From contig NC_053390.1 of NCBI RefSeq assembly GCF_905171765.1, positions 592,869,793 through 592,933,792 of the forward strand: 64,000 bases of DNA. Direction: 5' to 3'. The translations under genes were made by a program, and so were the position numbers. This DNA is from Bufo bufo (lineage: Eukaryota > Chordata > Amphibia > Anura > Bufonidae). A model generated the notes under the pieces. It made no database searches. It worked only from the letters and a program-made list of their open reading frames with translations, and had not been told where the DNA came from. Below are positions 11,569 to 22,900 of this stretch, piece by piece; the first letter of the stretch is position 1; each line of letters starts with the position of its first letter.

Positions 11569-14500
11569 ATGAGGCAAACATCTAATAAGGGACGCGGTCA
11601 TGGTCGTGGTGTTGGTGTTGGTGGAGCCTCTGGTGCAGGGAGAGGATGTGGCTGTTCTGCCTACTGAACCTACAACCTCAGGTCCCAGTAGCTGCCAGAA
11701 TCTACAGCTATATTTGGTCGGGCCTAATGCCGTTCTAAGGATGGTAAGGCCTGAGCAAGTACAGGCGCTAGTCAATTGGGTGGCCGACAGTGGAGCCAGC
11801 ACGTTCACATTATCTCCCACCCAGTCTTCTGCAGAAAGCGCACAGGTGGCGCCTGAAACCCATGCCCATCAGTCTGTCACATCACCCCCGTGCATATCGG
11901 GGAACCTGTCTGAGCCTCAAGTCATGCAGCAGTCTCTTATGCTGTTTGAAGACTCTGCTGGCAGGGTTTCCCAAGGGCATCCACCTAGCCCTTCCCCAGG
12001 GGTGGAAGACATAGAATGCACTGACGCACAACCACTTATGTTTCCTGATGAGCACATGGGAATACCACCTCAGCACGTCTCTGATGATGACGAAACACAG
12101 GTGCCAACTGCTGCGTCTTTCTGCAGTGTGCAGACCGAAAAGGAGGTCAGGGAGGAAGACTGGGTGGAAGACGATGCAGGGGACGATGAGGTCCTAGACC
12201 CCACATGGAATGAAGCTCGTGCCACTGACTCAGAGTTTGGAGGAAGAGGCAGTGGTGAGACCGAGCCAACAGCGTAGCAAAAGAGGGAGCAGAGAGCAGC
12301 CGTCACCAAAACAGTTCGCCTGCTAGTGGCCACCGTCACCTGGTACCGAGCACAACAAATGCAGCTTCAAGGAGTTCCCTGGCATGGTACTTCTTCACAC
12401 AATGTGCTGACGACAAGACGCGAGTGGTTTGCACGCTGTGCCATCAGAGCCTGAAGCGAGGCATTAACGTTCTGAACCTTAGCACACATCTACACACGGG
12501 CTGCAGTGGAGTAAGCACCTTCAAAACCAAGAAAGGGCTCAGGCCCCTCCTGCTCCCTCTACTGCTGCTGCCTCGGCCTCTTCCTCTGCCTCTGGAGGAA
12601 CGTTGGCACCTGCCGCCCAGCAAACAGAGGATGTGCCACCAACACCACCACCTCCGTCACCAAGCATCTCCACCATGTCACACGAAAGCTTTCAGCTCTC
12701 CATCTCACAAACCTTGGAGAGAAAGCGTAAATTCCCACCTAGCCACCCTCGATCCCTGGCCCTAAATGCCAGTATTTCTAAACTACTGGCCTTTGAAATG
12801 CTGTCATTCAAGCTGGTGGAGACGGACAGCTTTAAACAGCTCATGTCGCTTGCTGTCCCACAGTATGTCCTTCCCAGCCGCCACTACTTATCCAGGAGAG
12901 CCGTGCCCTCCCTGCACAACCAAGTATCCGATAAAATCAAGTGTGCACTGTGCAACGCCATCTGTGGCAAGGTCCACCTAACCACAGATACGTAGACCAG
13001 TAAGCACGGCCAGGGACGCTATATCTCCCTAACTGCACACTGGGTAAATGTAGTGGCGGCTGGGCCCCAGGCGGAGAGCTGTTTGGCGCACGTCCTTCCG
13101 CCGCCAAGGATCGCAGGACATCATTCTTTGCCTCCTGTTGCCTCCTCTTCCTCATTGGCTTCCTCCTCTTCTTCTACCACTTCCTCATCCGGTCAGCGAC
13201 AGACCTTCACCACCAACTTCAGCACAGCCAGAGGTAAACGTCAGCAGGCCGTTCTGAAACTGATGTGTTTGGGGGACAGGCCCCACACCGCGCATGAGTT
13301 GTGGCGGGGTATAGAACAACAGACTGACGAGTGGTTGCTGCCAGTGAGCCTCAAGCCCGGCCTGGTGGTGTGCGATAATGGGCGAAATCTCGTTGAAGCT
13401 CTGGGACTAGCCGGTTTGACGCACATTCCTTGCCTGGCTCATGTGCTGAATTTGGTGGTGCAGAAATCCATTCACAACTACCCCGACATGTCAGAGCTGC
13501 TGCATAAAGTTCGGGCCATCTGTGCACACTTGCGGCGTTCTCATCCTGCCTCCGCTCGGCTGTCTGCTCTACAGCGTAACTTCGGCCTTCCCGCTCACCG
13601 CCTCATATGCGATGTGCCCACCAGGTGGAACTCCACCTTGCACATGCTGGAGAGACTGTGCGAGCAGCAGCAGGCCATAGTGGAGTTTCAGCTGCAGCAC
13701 GCACGGGTGAGTCGCACTGCGGAACAGCACCACTTCACCACCAATGACTGGGCCTCCATGCGAGACCTGTGTGCCCTGTTGCGCTGTTTCGAGTACTCCA
13801 CCAACATGGCCAGTGGCGATGACGCCGTTATCAGCGTTACAATTCCACTTCTATGTCTCCTTGAGAAAACACTTCGGGCGATGATGAAAGAAGATGTGGC
13901 CCAGGACGAGGAGGAGGAGGAGGAAGAGGGGTCATCTCTAAACACTTTCAGGCCAGTCTTTTATAAGTGGCTCAGAGGGAGGTTTTTTGCAACAGCAGAT
14001 GCCAGGTACAAATTTGGCCAGCCAGGGCCCACTACTGGAGGACGAGCAGGAGGAGGAGGATGGGGGATGAAGCATGTTCACAGCGGGGTGGCACCCAACG
14101 CAGCTCGGCCCATCACTGGTGCGTGGCTGGGGGGGATACGGAGGACGCAGACGATACGCCTCCCACAGCGGACAGCTTGTCCTTACCTCTGGGCAGCCTG
14201 GCACACATGAGCGACTACATGCTGAAGTGTCTGCGCAACGACAGCAGAGTTGCCCACATTTTAACGTGTGCTGACTACTGGGTGGCCACCCTGCTGGATA
14301 CTCGTTACAAAGACAATGTGCCGTCCTTAATTCCCTCACTGGAGCGTGATCAGAAGATGAGCGACTACAGGCGCACGCTGGTAGTCGCGCTCCTGAGAGC
14401 ATTCCCGACTGAACCCGGGGGGACAAGTGGAAGCACAAGGCAAAGGCAGGGGGGGAGGAAGAGGTCACCAACGCAGCTGTGTCAGCGCCAGCACCTCAGA

Positions 14501-14903
14501 TGGCAGGGGTTAGCATGGCCGACATGTGGGAAAAGCTTTGTCACCTCGCCGCAACAACCGGCCCCAACTGCTGATATGGAACATCTTAGCAGGAGGCAGC
14601 ATTTGAACACTATGGTGGAACAGTACCTGTGCACACGCCTACACGTACTGACTGATGGTTCTTCCCCATTCAACTTCTGGGTCTCCAAATTGTCCACATG
14701 GCCAGAGCTTGCCCTGTATGCCTTTTGAGGTGCTGGGCTGCCCTGCAGCCAGTGTACTCTCTGAACGCGTATTTAGCACGGCAGGAGGCGTCATAACAGA
14801 CTGACGCAGATGCCTGTCCACAGCCAACGTGGACAAGCTGACGTCGATTAAAATGAACCAGGCCTGGATCCCACAAGACTTGTCTGTACCTTGTGCAGAA
14901 TAG
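11569..14903 (+). pseudogene. hAT transposase relic A (copy 1)
   Basis: It starts at ATG 11569 with an Arg-Gly-rich leader (MRQTSNKGRGHGRG...) and ends at TAG 14901-14903. It is alignable to relic D (48239-51663). Recognisable parts are an acidic linker, half of a BED zinc finger (CTLCHQSLKRGINVLNLST near 12440, with the His-pair region lost to a deletion), the RNase H-like core with CDNGRNLVEAL (second Asp) near 13370, and a C-terminal hAT dimerisation segment near 14690-14880. Lesions include a frameshift in the leader near 11665, a stop at 12993-12995 (Trp to amber right after the first catalytic Asp in TTDT), and a frameshift near 14727. Copy 1 has additional single-base indels (for example in G runs near 14063, 14418 and 14508) that copy 2 lacks. 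Not functional. Confidence 0.85.
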
Positions 14904-15514
14904 ACAGTTCTAACAGCCTCAACCGTCCATCCTTGTACTCAAGTGCACTTATTCCTTTTTTTTTTATTTTTTATATGTCCCAATATTTTGGGGGATACCC
15001 CTATGTAAAAATGCAAAATAACACACATCTGTGTTGGCTACCTATTCCTGCTTCGCCGCCGCTTCCACCTAGACCGCCACGTGAGCCTACACGGCCACAT
15101 CCACCCATTCACCGCCTCCTCAACCTCTTCCTCCTACATCATTCCTAATTTTATTTTTTTTAAGGTCTTTATGTTTTTTTAATTCATTTCCCTATCCACA
15201 TTTGTTTTGCAGAGCATTTGCCATGCTCTTAAGCACATTTTGCTACCTTTTGCAGCCCTCTAGCTCTTTCCAGGGCTATTTTACAGCCATTTTAGTGGCC
15301 AAAAGTTCGGGGTCCCCATTGACTACAATGGGGTTCGGGGTCAAGTTCGGGTCCCGAACCCGAACTTTTTTTTCAAGTTCGGCCGAACCTGCCGAATCCG
15401 AACATCCAGGTGTCCGCTCAACTCTAATCACGAATTTGCAAATATATTATACGAAAAATTTGCGAAATATCACAAAAACATATATTGCCTATGCCGCTCA
15501 TCACTAATCTCTAG

Positions 15515-15931
15515 CAGGTATTCTTAGGTGAAACACCAATTCTAAAGAAAAAATCTGGGCTCATATACCATATAGTGATGGTCTTAAACGTGTTTTCTTT
15601 TATTTGCTTAGATCAGGAAAAAAACTTGCCAGTATGCATGATATCTCCTCCTGGGTGAAGGATTGGTCCATCTCTCTCTCCCAAAATTACATACACTTTG
15701 GATTGGAAGGAGCAAGGTTTCTAAGCAGTTTGTTATAGAATTTATAGAAAAGTTTTGGGGGAGAACGGGGCAGTAAAGTGCAATTCTCTAGTCATGTAGG
15801 ATCAGGGCTACTGATTGAGAAGCTATATTCTGAACTTACGACATGCGGATGAGAAATCTGCTGGAGAAATATAGATCAAAACGTACTTATGTTGTTGACT
15901 TCATGATCTCCAAAACCTTTTTATTGATAAG
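15515..15931. other. Unassigned DNA between two hAT elements
   Basis: No gene or repeat recognised. This short spacer separates the right target duplication of the outer hAT (15507-15514) from the left end of the next hAT (15932). It may be original target DNA. Confidence 0.5.
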
Positions 15932-16056
15932 TAGTGATGAGCGAACCCATACCTCCACGGTCAGGACCATACCGGACATTTTGGTTTCCATGTACCGAAC
16001 CCAAACCCGGATTTTGGCGCCAAAGTCTGTGTCCGGGTTCGTTGTTTGTACTTTAA

Positions 16057-16317
16057 CCGCCTCCGGACCGCCTAACGCAGGATCGCGTTCCGGAGGCGGC
16101 AGCGCTGCGCAGAGTCACGCATATACGCGTCATCTCGCGAGACGCGAGATTTCGCTCAAAGCCAGCCCGCGCATGCGCATCGCGGGCCGGCAAAAGTTAG
16201 AGGACAAGTTCGTCACCAGCCTGCCAGCCACGATCATTGGCTGGCAGGTTGGCGATTAAAAAAAAAACGAATCACAAGCCATATAACAGATCATATTAGT
16301 AAATATGATCTGTTATA
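16057..16317. repeat. String of hairpins at the piggyBac left end
   Basis: Successive palindromes occur: 16057-16099 (CCGCCTCCGGA / TCCGGAGGCGG stem), about 16131-16149 (ATCTCGCGA / ACGCGAGAT), about 16217-16253 (CAGCCTGCCAGCCA / TGGCTGGCAGGTTG), and the left part of a 24-bp perfect palindrome at 16274-16317 that continues after the Tc1/mariner insertion at 17888-17895. A similar string sits at the right end of the other TTAA element (59441-59991). Confidence 0.7.
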
Positions 16318-17887
16318 CACTGCGTGCAGAATAATTAGGCAAATGAGTATTTTGACCACATCATCCTCTTTATGCATGTTGTCTTACTCCAAGCTGTATA
16401 GGCTCGAAAGCCTACTACCAATTAAGCATATTAGGTGATGTGCATCTCTGTAATGAGAAGGGGTGTGGTCTAATGACATCAACACCCTATATTAGGTGTG
16501 CATAATTATTAGGCAACTTCCTTTCCTTTGGCAAAATGGGTCGAAAGAAGGAATTGACAGGCTCAGAAAAGTCAAAAATAGTGAGATATCTTGCAGAGGG
16601 ATGCAGCACTCTTAAAATTGCAAAGCTTCTGAAGCGTGATCATCGAACAATCAAGCGTTTCATTCAAAATAGTCAACAGGGTCGCAAGAAGCGTGTGGAA
16701 AAACCAAGGCGCAAAATAACTGCCCATGAACTGAGAAAAGTCAAGCGTGCAGCTGCCAAGATGCCACTCGCCACCAGTTTGGCCATATTTCAGAGCTGCA
16801 ACATCACTGGAGTGCCCAAAAGCACAAGGTGTGCAATACTCAGAGACATGGCCAAGGTAAGAAAGGATGAACGACGACCACCACTGAACAAGACACACAA
16901 GCTGAAACGTCAAGACTGGGCCAAGAAATATCTCAAGACTGATTTTTCTAAGGTTTTATAGACTGATGAAATGAGAGTGAGTCTTGATGGGCCAGATGGA
17001 TGGGCCCGTGGCTGGATTGGTAAAGGGCAGAGAGCTCCAGTCCGACTCAGATGCCAGCAAGGTGGAGGTGGAGTACTGGTTTGGGCTGGTATCATCAAAG
17101 ATTAGCTTGTGGGGCCTTTTCGGGTTGAGGATGGAGTCAAGCTCAACTCCCAGTCCTACTGCCAGTTTCTGGAAGACACCTTCTTCAAGCAGTGGTACAG
17201 GAAGAAGTCTGCATCCTTCAAGAAAAACATGATTTTCATGCAGGACAATGCTCCATCACACGCGTCCAAGTACTCCACAGCGTGGCTGGCAAGAAAGGGT
17301 ATAAAAGAAGAAAATCTAATGACATGGCCTCCTTGTTCACCTGTTCTGAACCCCATTGAGAACCTGTGGTCCATCATCAAATGTGAGATTCACAAGGAGG
17401 GAAAACAGTACACCTCTCTGAACAGTGTCTGGGAGGCTGTGGTTGCTGCTGCACGCAATGTTGATGGTGAACAGATCAAAACACTGACAGAATCCATGGA
17501 TGGCAGGCTTTTGAGTGTCCTTGCAAAGAAAGGTGGCTATATTGGTCACTGATGTGTTTTTGTTTTGTTTTTGAATGTCAGAAATGTATATTTGTGAATG
17601 TTGAGATGTTATATTGGTTTCACTGGTAAAAATAAATAATTGAAATGGGTACTGTATATATTAGTTTTTTGTTAAGTTGCCTAATAATTATGCACAGTAT
17701 TAGTCACCTGCACACACAGATATCCCCCTAAAATAGCTAAAACTAAAAACAAACTAAAAACTACTTCCAAAAATATTCAGCTTTGATATTAATGAGTTTT
17801 TTGGGTTCATTGAGAACATGGTTGTTGTTCAATAATAAAATTAATCCTCAAAAATACAACTTGCCTAATAATTCTGCACTCCCTGTA
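16316..17887 (+). mobile_element. Tc1/mariner DD37E (TRT-like) element (copy 1)
   Basis: The left end TACACTGCGTGCAGAATAAT and the right end, read inward, TACAGGGAGTGCAGAATTAT are matching terminal repeats that continue with TAGGCAA. TA dinucleotides flank both ends. A second internal TGCATAATTATTAGGCAA motif lies near 16500 with its inverse near 17680, so each end carries two transposase-site-like motifs. One transposase relic fills the centre. It is inserted in one arm of a palindrome of the piggyBac element. Duplicate at 37983-39554. Confidence 0.85.
16536..17552 (+). pseudogene. Tc1/mariner DD37E transposase, two nonsense codons
   Basis: A single frame of 339 codons runs from ATG 16536 to TGA 17550-17552 and is interrupted only by two in-frame TAG codons, at 16959-16961 (before TDEM, expected Trp) and 17103-17105. 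N-terminal residues 1-110 form the paired helix-turn-helix region (GCSTLKIAKLLKRDHRTIKRFI). The catalytic triad is visible: D144 in TDE, D237 in MQDNAPSHAS and E275 in NPIENLW. There are 37 residues between D237 and E275, the DD37E signature of the TRT group described in vertebrates. Both stops lie in or before the catalytic core, so no active enzyme is made. The two stops also occur in the duplicate at 38203-39219. Confidence 0.9.
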
Positions 17888-17895
17888 TGGCTTGT

Positions 17896-18576
17896 CTGCT
17901 CCTCTGGTGGTCCTTTTCGTCGGTTGGTTCCAGCAGAGGAGCAGAGATCACTGTGAGTACCCAGCAACACTACACCTTAGCCCCAGATCACCCCATCACC
18001 CGAATTAACCCCTTGATCACCCCTTGATCGCCCCTGTCATTTACCTAGTGAAAGGAAAAAAGAGATCAGTGTAAACTGTCACTTTTTTTTTTTCACTGGT
18101 ATTGACTGTTAGGTTTTAGGATAGTTTAGGCCCCTTGGTTAGGTAGTTTAGCGATTGTTTAGCGCCCAGCCCACCGCACCGCAGTCACTTATTCGCTGTT
18201 TAGCGTATCGCTAATCAGCATTTGTACATTTATAGTATCTGTAAGTGATCAAAACTGATCACAGTCAGATCTATAATTGTATTAGTGTCACCTTAGTTCG
18301 CCCTCCATCCAAAACGCAGTGTTTGCCCGATCAGGCCTGATCGGTCGCCCACACGTGCGTTCACCCACACCCGCCCCACCGCAGTGACAAAAAATATATT
18401 TTTTTTTGATCACTGCACAATCACTTTCCAAGCGCTGCGGCGATAAAAAAAATCAGTTTTGATATTTTTTATCAACCGCAGCGGCCTCCGGTACTTCGCT
18501 AGCCTCCCCTTTGTAAGACAGGCTTGCTTTTTTTCTTGGGTAGTCTCAGGGAATACCCCTAAATTTAGTAGTCCAA
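17896..18576 (+). other. 5' non-coding part of the piggyBac element
   Basis: This leader lies between the left end and the transposase ATG. It contains short direct motifs (GATCACCCC repeated near 17987-18040, and GATCA/TGATC palindromes near 18245-18345). No coding sequence is seen. Confidence 0.5.
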
Positions 18577-20448
18577 ATGTCAAACAGGGGGTATTCTTCT
18601 GAAGAGGCCTACAGGATTCTGACCCAGTCGGATGAGGAATGGGAACCCTTATCTGACGAATCTAGCGGGTCAGAATATGAACCTGTAGAAAGCAGTGGCA
18701 CTCTGACCCAAAGTTCGGACAAGGAGGTGGAGGTCCCTGATAGCACCAGGCGTACCCGGCCCCGTGTCGCTAGACCACAGGTTACGCAGGATCCGCTTCA
18801 AGAGCAGCAGAGTGGGGCTGGTGCTGTCGGATCACGTGGTGAGGCATACACCAGCAGCGCAGCCCTCCCTGGACCTAGTACCAGCACTGCCGTACAACAT
18901 GGTGAAGTGGCGAGCACCAGAAGGGCAGTTGAAGCTGGTACGGTGGCACGTGCAGTAGTTACCCCGTCGCAGCCACCGCACAGACAGGGCCCGTAGAGCC
19001 CCTAGAATCCCTGAGGTGCTGGCAAACCCTGATTGGCAGTCACCAACTTCAGCCGCACCATTAGTTCCCCCTTTCACCGCCCAGTCTGGAGTTCGGGATG
19101 AGACGGCTCAGATCGGTTCGGCCCTGGGATTTTTTGAGCTGTTCTTGACTGCGGAGATCTTGGACTTAGTTGTGGCAGAGACAAACCGGTATGCCACACA
19201 ATTTATATCCGCCAACCCGGGAAGCTATTATGCCCAGCCTTTCCGGTGGAAACCAGTCCAAGTTTCCGAAATTAAAATTTTTCTGGGCCTTCTCCTCAAC
19301 ATGGGTCTAACTAAAAAGCATGAATTGCGGTCATATTGGTCCACAAACCCGATTCATCACATGCCCATGTTCTCTGCTGCTATGTCCAGGGCACGATTTG
19401 AAGCCATCCTGCGTTTCCTGCATTTTAGCGACAACACCACCTCCCGTCCCAGAGGCCACCCAGCTTTTGACCGGCTCCACAAAATTCGGCCCCTCATAGA
19501 CCACTTCAACCAGAAATTTGCAGATTTGTATACCCCAGAGCAAAACATCTGCGTAGACGAGTCCCTAATACATTTTACCAGGTGCCTTGGCTTCAAACAA
19601 GACATCCCAAGCAAGCGCGCCCGGTATGGGGTCAAATTGTATAAGCTCTGTGAAAGGGCCACAGGCTATACCCACAAATTTCGGATCTATGAGGGAAAAG
19701 ATCAGACCCTGGAGTCGGTCGGTTGCCCTGACTACCTGGGGAGCAGTGGGAAGACAGTCTGGGACTTGGTGTCACCCTTATTTGGCAAGGGGTACAATCT
19801 TTATGTGGACAATTTCTACACAAGTGTTGCCCTCTTTAGGCATTTGTTTCTAGAACAGATTTGCGCCTGTGGCACCGCGCGAACTAGTCGCGTGGGCTTC
19901 CCCCAACGGCTCTTTACCACCTGTCTTGCAAGGGGGGAGAGGGCTGCCTTGTGTAACCAAGAACTGCTCACGGTGAAATGGAGAGACAAGCGTGACGTTT
20001 ACATGCTCTCCTCCATTCACGCAGACACAACTTCAATGACCAGATGTTGTCTCCGTATTTAGTTTCCCGACGCACCAGACGCTGGTATAAGAAGGTGTCT
20101 GTATATTTAATTCAATTGGCTCTGTACAATAGTTTTGTTCTCTACAGTAAGGCTGGGAGAACACGATCCTTCCTCAAATTTCAGGAAGAGATCATCGAGA
20201 ACCTCCTGTATCCAGAAGGTTCCGTGGCCCCATCCACCAGTGTAGTTAGCCGTCTACACGAGCGACATTTCCCCAGTGTCGTTCCTGGTACCCTCAACCC
20301 AACCGTCACCCGAAAAAGATGTCGTATCTGTAGCAGGAGTGGAATAAGGCGTGACACCCGCTATTTCTGTCCTGACTGTCCTGACCACCCTGCCCTATGC
20401 TTTGGAGAGTGTTTCCGGAAGTACCACACACAGGTACACTTAGCATAG
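18577..20448 (+). pseudogene. piggyBac (PGBD-type) transposase relic, copy 1
   Basis: ATG 18577 opens an acidic N-terminal region (MSNRGYSSEEAYRIL...), followed by the DDE_Tnp_1_7-type core and, at the end, a Cys-rich domain (CRICSRSGIRR...CPDCPDHPALC, about 20310-20440). Two catalytic Asp motifs are present: VDESLIHF (near 19555) and VDNFYTS (near 19807). The third Asp region, usually a GGVDxxDQM block, is missing except for its tail NDQM, and the frame shifts there (about 20030-20046). Copy 1 also carries an extra G near 18987 (CAGGGCCCG against CAGGCCCG in copy 2), which cuts the frame at 18996, and two offsetting C indels near 20291-20311. Confidence 0.9.
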
Positions 20449-21667
20449 GGATTGCATCTCACAGGACAGGCACACAGGGCTATTAGGGCCCTTACACTCA
20501 CAGCTACTGCAAACCTCTCCTTTCACCTGGGATAAAGTGCATAACGTACTTCGCCACATCTTTGGGCGATTTGCGCTTTGCACATTGTCCCATGGGGAAG
20601 GAGAGGTTTGTCCTATAAAAGGTGAGAAAAAAAAAAAAAGTAAGAAAAAAAGTTAACTTCAGTTCAAAAAGTAAAAAAAAAAGTTTATATGTTCTGTTCA
20701 AAAGTTATTATAAAGTTAATAAAATTTATTGTGTTGCGGCCTGGTTTTATCTTTTTTGTTTTGTTTTTTTTACCTTCCAGGTGGACCAACCGATGAACGA
20801 GCTGCAGCACTGATGTGCATTCTGACAGAAGCATTGCGCTGCTGTCAGATTACACACAAGTCGGTGTATGCGGCGCTGCAAGACGAGATTTCTCCTCTGC
20901 AGTAAAAGATACCTTTGCCGAGGCATATGAGCTGGGGAGGTGGCGGTGTTCATATGCTTTGGCAAACACTTTGTATATATATAAAAAAATAAAAAAATCC
21001 CAGCAATGATTTATTCATCCACATCGATTGATGTGAATGGATAAATCTGGTTTGCCAGGGCATACGAGCTAAGTGGGTATGGATGTTGGGCGGAGCTCCT
21101 ATGTCCTGGCAGACGCCTTTCCCCTCCTTTTTCTTTTTTTGGCAGAGATTTTTCATCCACATTGATCGATGCGAATGAAGAAATCTGTGGCCGTTCATTT
21201 TTTTCTTTCAGCCCAGAGGCTGAACGGAAAAAAAAAATCTCATTACCCGTATGCTCAATATAAGGAGAATAGCAGAAACTCCTAATGCTGGCCATACATG
21301 TAATGATTGCGGAGACCCTCAAAAGCCAGGGCAGTACAAACACCCCACAAATAACACCATTTTGTAAAGAATACACCCCAAGGTATTCGCTGAGGGGCAT
21401 ATTGAGTCCATGAAAGATTGAAATTTTTGTCTCAAGTTAGCGGAAAGGGAGACTTTGTGAGATAAAACCCAAAAAAATCATTTTCCGCTAACTTGTGCCA
21501 AAATTATTTTTTTATATGAACTCGCCATGCCTTTTCTATGAACTCGCCATGTCTTCTTTCCAAAATGGGGTCACATGTGGGGTATTTATACTGCCCTGGC
21601 TTTTTAGGGACCCTAAAGCGTGAGAAGAAGTCTGGGATCCAAATGTCTAAAAATGCCCTCCTAAAAG
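20449..21667 (+). other. 3' non-coding part of the piggyBac element
   Basis: No further gene. There are A/T runs, a CATCCACATCGATTGATG block and a related CATCCACATTGATCGATG block (about 21018 and 21156), and the AGGCTGAACGG region. Short frames on either strand have no domains. Confidence 0.5.
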
Positions 21668-22900
21668 AATTTGGGCACCTTTGCTCATCTAGGCTGCAAA
21701 AAAGTGTCACACGTGGTATCGCCGTACTCAGGAGAAGTTGGGGAATGTGTTTGGGGTGTCATTTTACATATACCCATGCTGGGTGAGAGAAATATCTTGG
21801 TCAAATGCCAACTTTGTATAAAAAAAATGGGAAAAGTTGTCTTTTGCCGAAATATTTCTCTCACCCAGCATGGCTATATATAAAATGACACCCCAAAACA
21901 CATTGCCCAACTTCTTCTGAGTACGGAGATACCACATGTGTGACACTTTTTTGCAGCCTAGGTGGGCAAAGGGGGCCACATTCCAAAGAGTTCCTAGAAT
22001 TTTTTATTTTTTGTCACAAGTTAGTGGAAAATGATGATTTTTTTATTTTTATTTTTTCTTACAAAGTCTCATATTCCACTAACTTGTGACAAAAAATAAA
22101 AATTCTATGAACTCACTATGCCCATCAGTGAATACCTTGGGGTGTATTCTTTCCAAATGGGGGTCACTTGTGGGGTAGTTATACTGCCCTGGCATTCTAG
22201 GGGACCAAATGTGTGGTAAGAAGTTTTGAAATCAAAATGTGTAAAAAATGACCGGTGAAATCCGAAAGGTGCTCTTTGGAATGTGGGCCCCTTTGCCCAC
22301 CTAGCCTGCAAAAAAGTGTCACACATGTGGTATCTCCGTACTCAGGAGAAGTTGGGCAATGTGTTTTGGGGTGTCATTTTACATATAGCCATGCTGGGTG
22401 AGAGAAATATCTCGGCAAAAGACAACTTTTCCCATTTTTTAATACAAAGTTGGCATTTGACCAAGAAATTTATCTCACCCAGCATGGGTATATGTAAAAT
22501 GACACCCCAAAACACATTGCCCAACGTCTTCTGAGTACGGAGATACCAGATGTGTGACACTTTTTTGCAGCCTAGGTGGGCAATGGGGCCCACATTCCAA
22601 AGAGCACCTTTCGGATTTCACCGGCCATTTTTTACACATTTTGATTTCAAACTACTTACCACACATTTGGTCCCCTAGAATGCCAGGGCAGTATAACTAC
22701 CCCACAAGTGACGCCATTTTGGAAAGAAGACACCCCAAGGTATTCGCTGATGGGCATAGTGAGTTCATAGAAGTTTTTATTTTTGTCACAAGTTAGTGGA
22801 ATATGAGACTTTGTAAGAAAAAAAAAAAAATCATCATTTTCTACTAACTTGTGACAAAAAAATAAAGAGTTCTATGAACTCACTATACCCATCAGCGAAT
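21668..22900. repeat. Inverted-repeat array in piggyBac 3' region (copy 1)
   Basis: Related arms alternate in orientation. Palindrome 1 spans about 21668-21985 (centre about 21825). Palindrome 2 has its centre near 22045 with CACAAGTTAGTGGAA / TTCCACTAACTTGTG arms. Palindrome 3 spans about 22107-22780 with arms of about 300 bp (centre about 22440). Palindrome 4 has its centre near 22825. Marker blocks are AGTACGGAGATACCA, AAAATGACACCCCAAAACAC, CACCCAGCATGG and their complements. Because of the symmetry nearly the same short peptides (AHLGCKKVSH...) appear on both strands; these are not genes. Confidence 0.85.

Larger units (their letters stand above)
9769..15426 (+). mobile_element. hAT element A (inner), 5.66 kb, with dead transposase
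   Basis: The ends are TAGAGTTGAGCGAACCCG and, read inward from the right, TAGAGTTGAGCGGACACC. A perfect 8-bp target duplication ATCACGAA flanks it (9761-9768 and 15427-15434). Order inside: subterminal GTTCGGGTTCG hairpins, a 5' non-coding part with a tandem array (10330-11455), the decayed BED-finger transposase (11569-14903), and a 3' non-coding part ending in GTTCGGG-rich sequence. The architecture matches element D (46466-56218) with a different tandem array in a different non-coding end. Duplicate at 31443-37092. Confidence 0.85.
9134..15506. mobile_element. Outer non-autonomous hAT, split by an inner hAT
   Basis: The left end is TAGTGTTGATTGCGAATATTC and the right end, read inward, is TAGTGATGAGCGGCATAGGC. 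The flanks are ATCTCCAG (9126-9133) and ATCTCTAG (15507-15514), an 8-bp target duplication with one mismatch. Without the inner insertion (9769-15426) the element would be only about 715 bp, without coding sequence and rich in GCGAATATT-type motifs near the ends. The one-mismatch duplication suggests it is older than the inner element, whose duplication is perfect. Duplicate at 30808-37172. Confidence 0.75.

Noticed and set aside
21671..22593. Peptides such as AHLGCKKVSH found on both strands, considered as a conserved small protein
   Set aside because: The mirror symmetry of the inverted repeats yields the same peptide from both strands.
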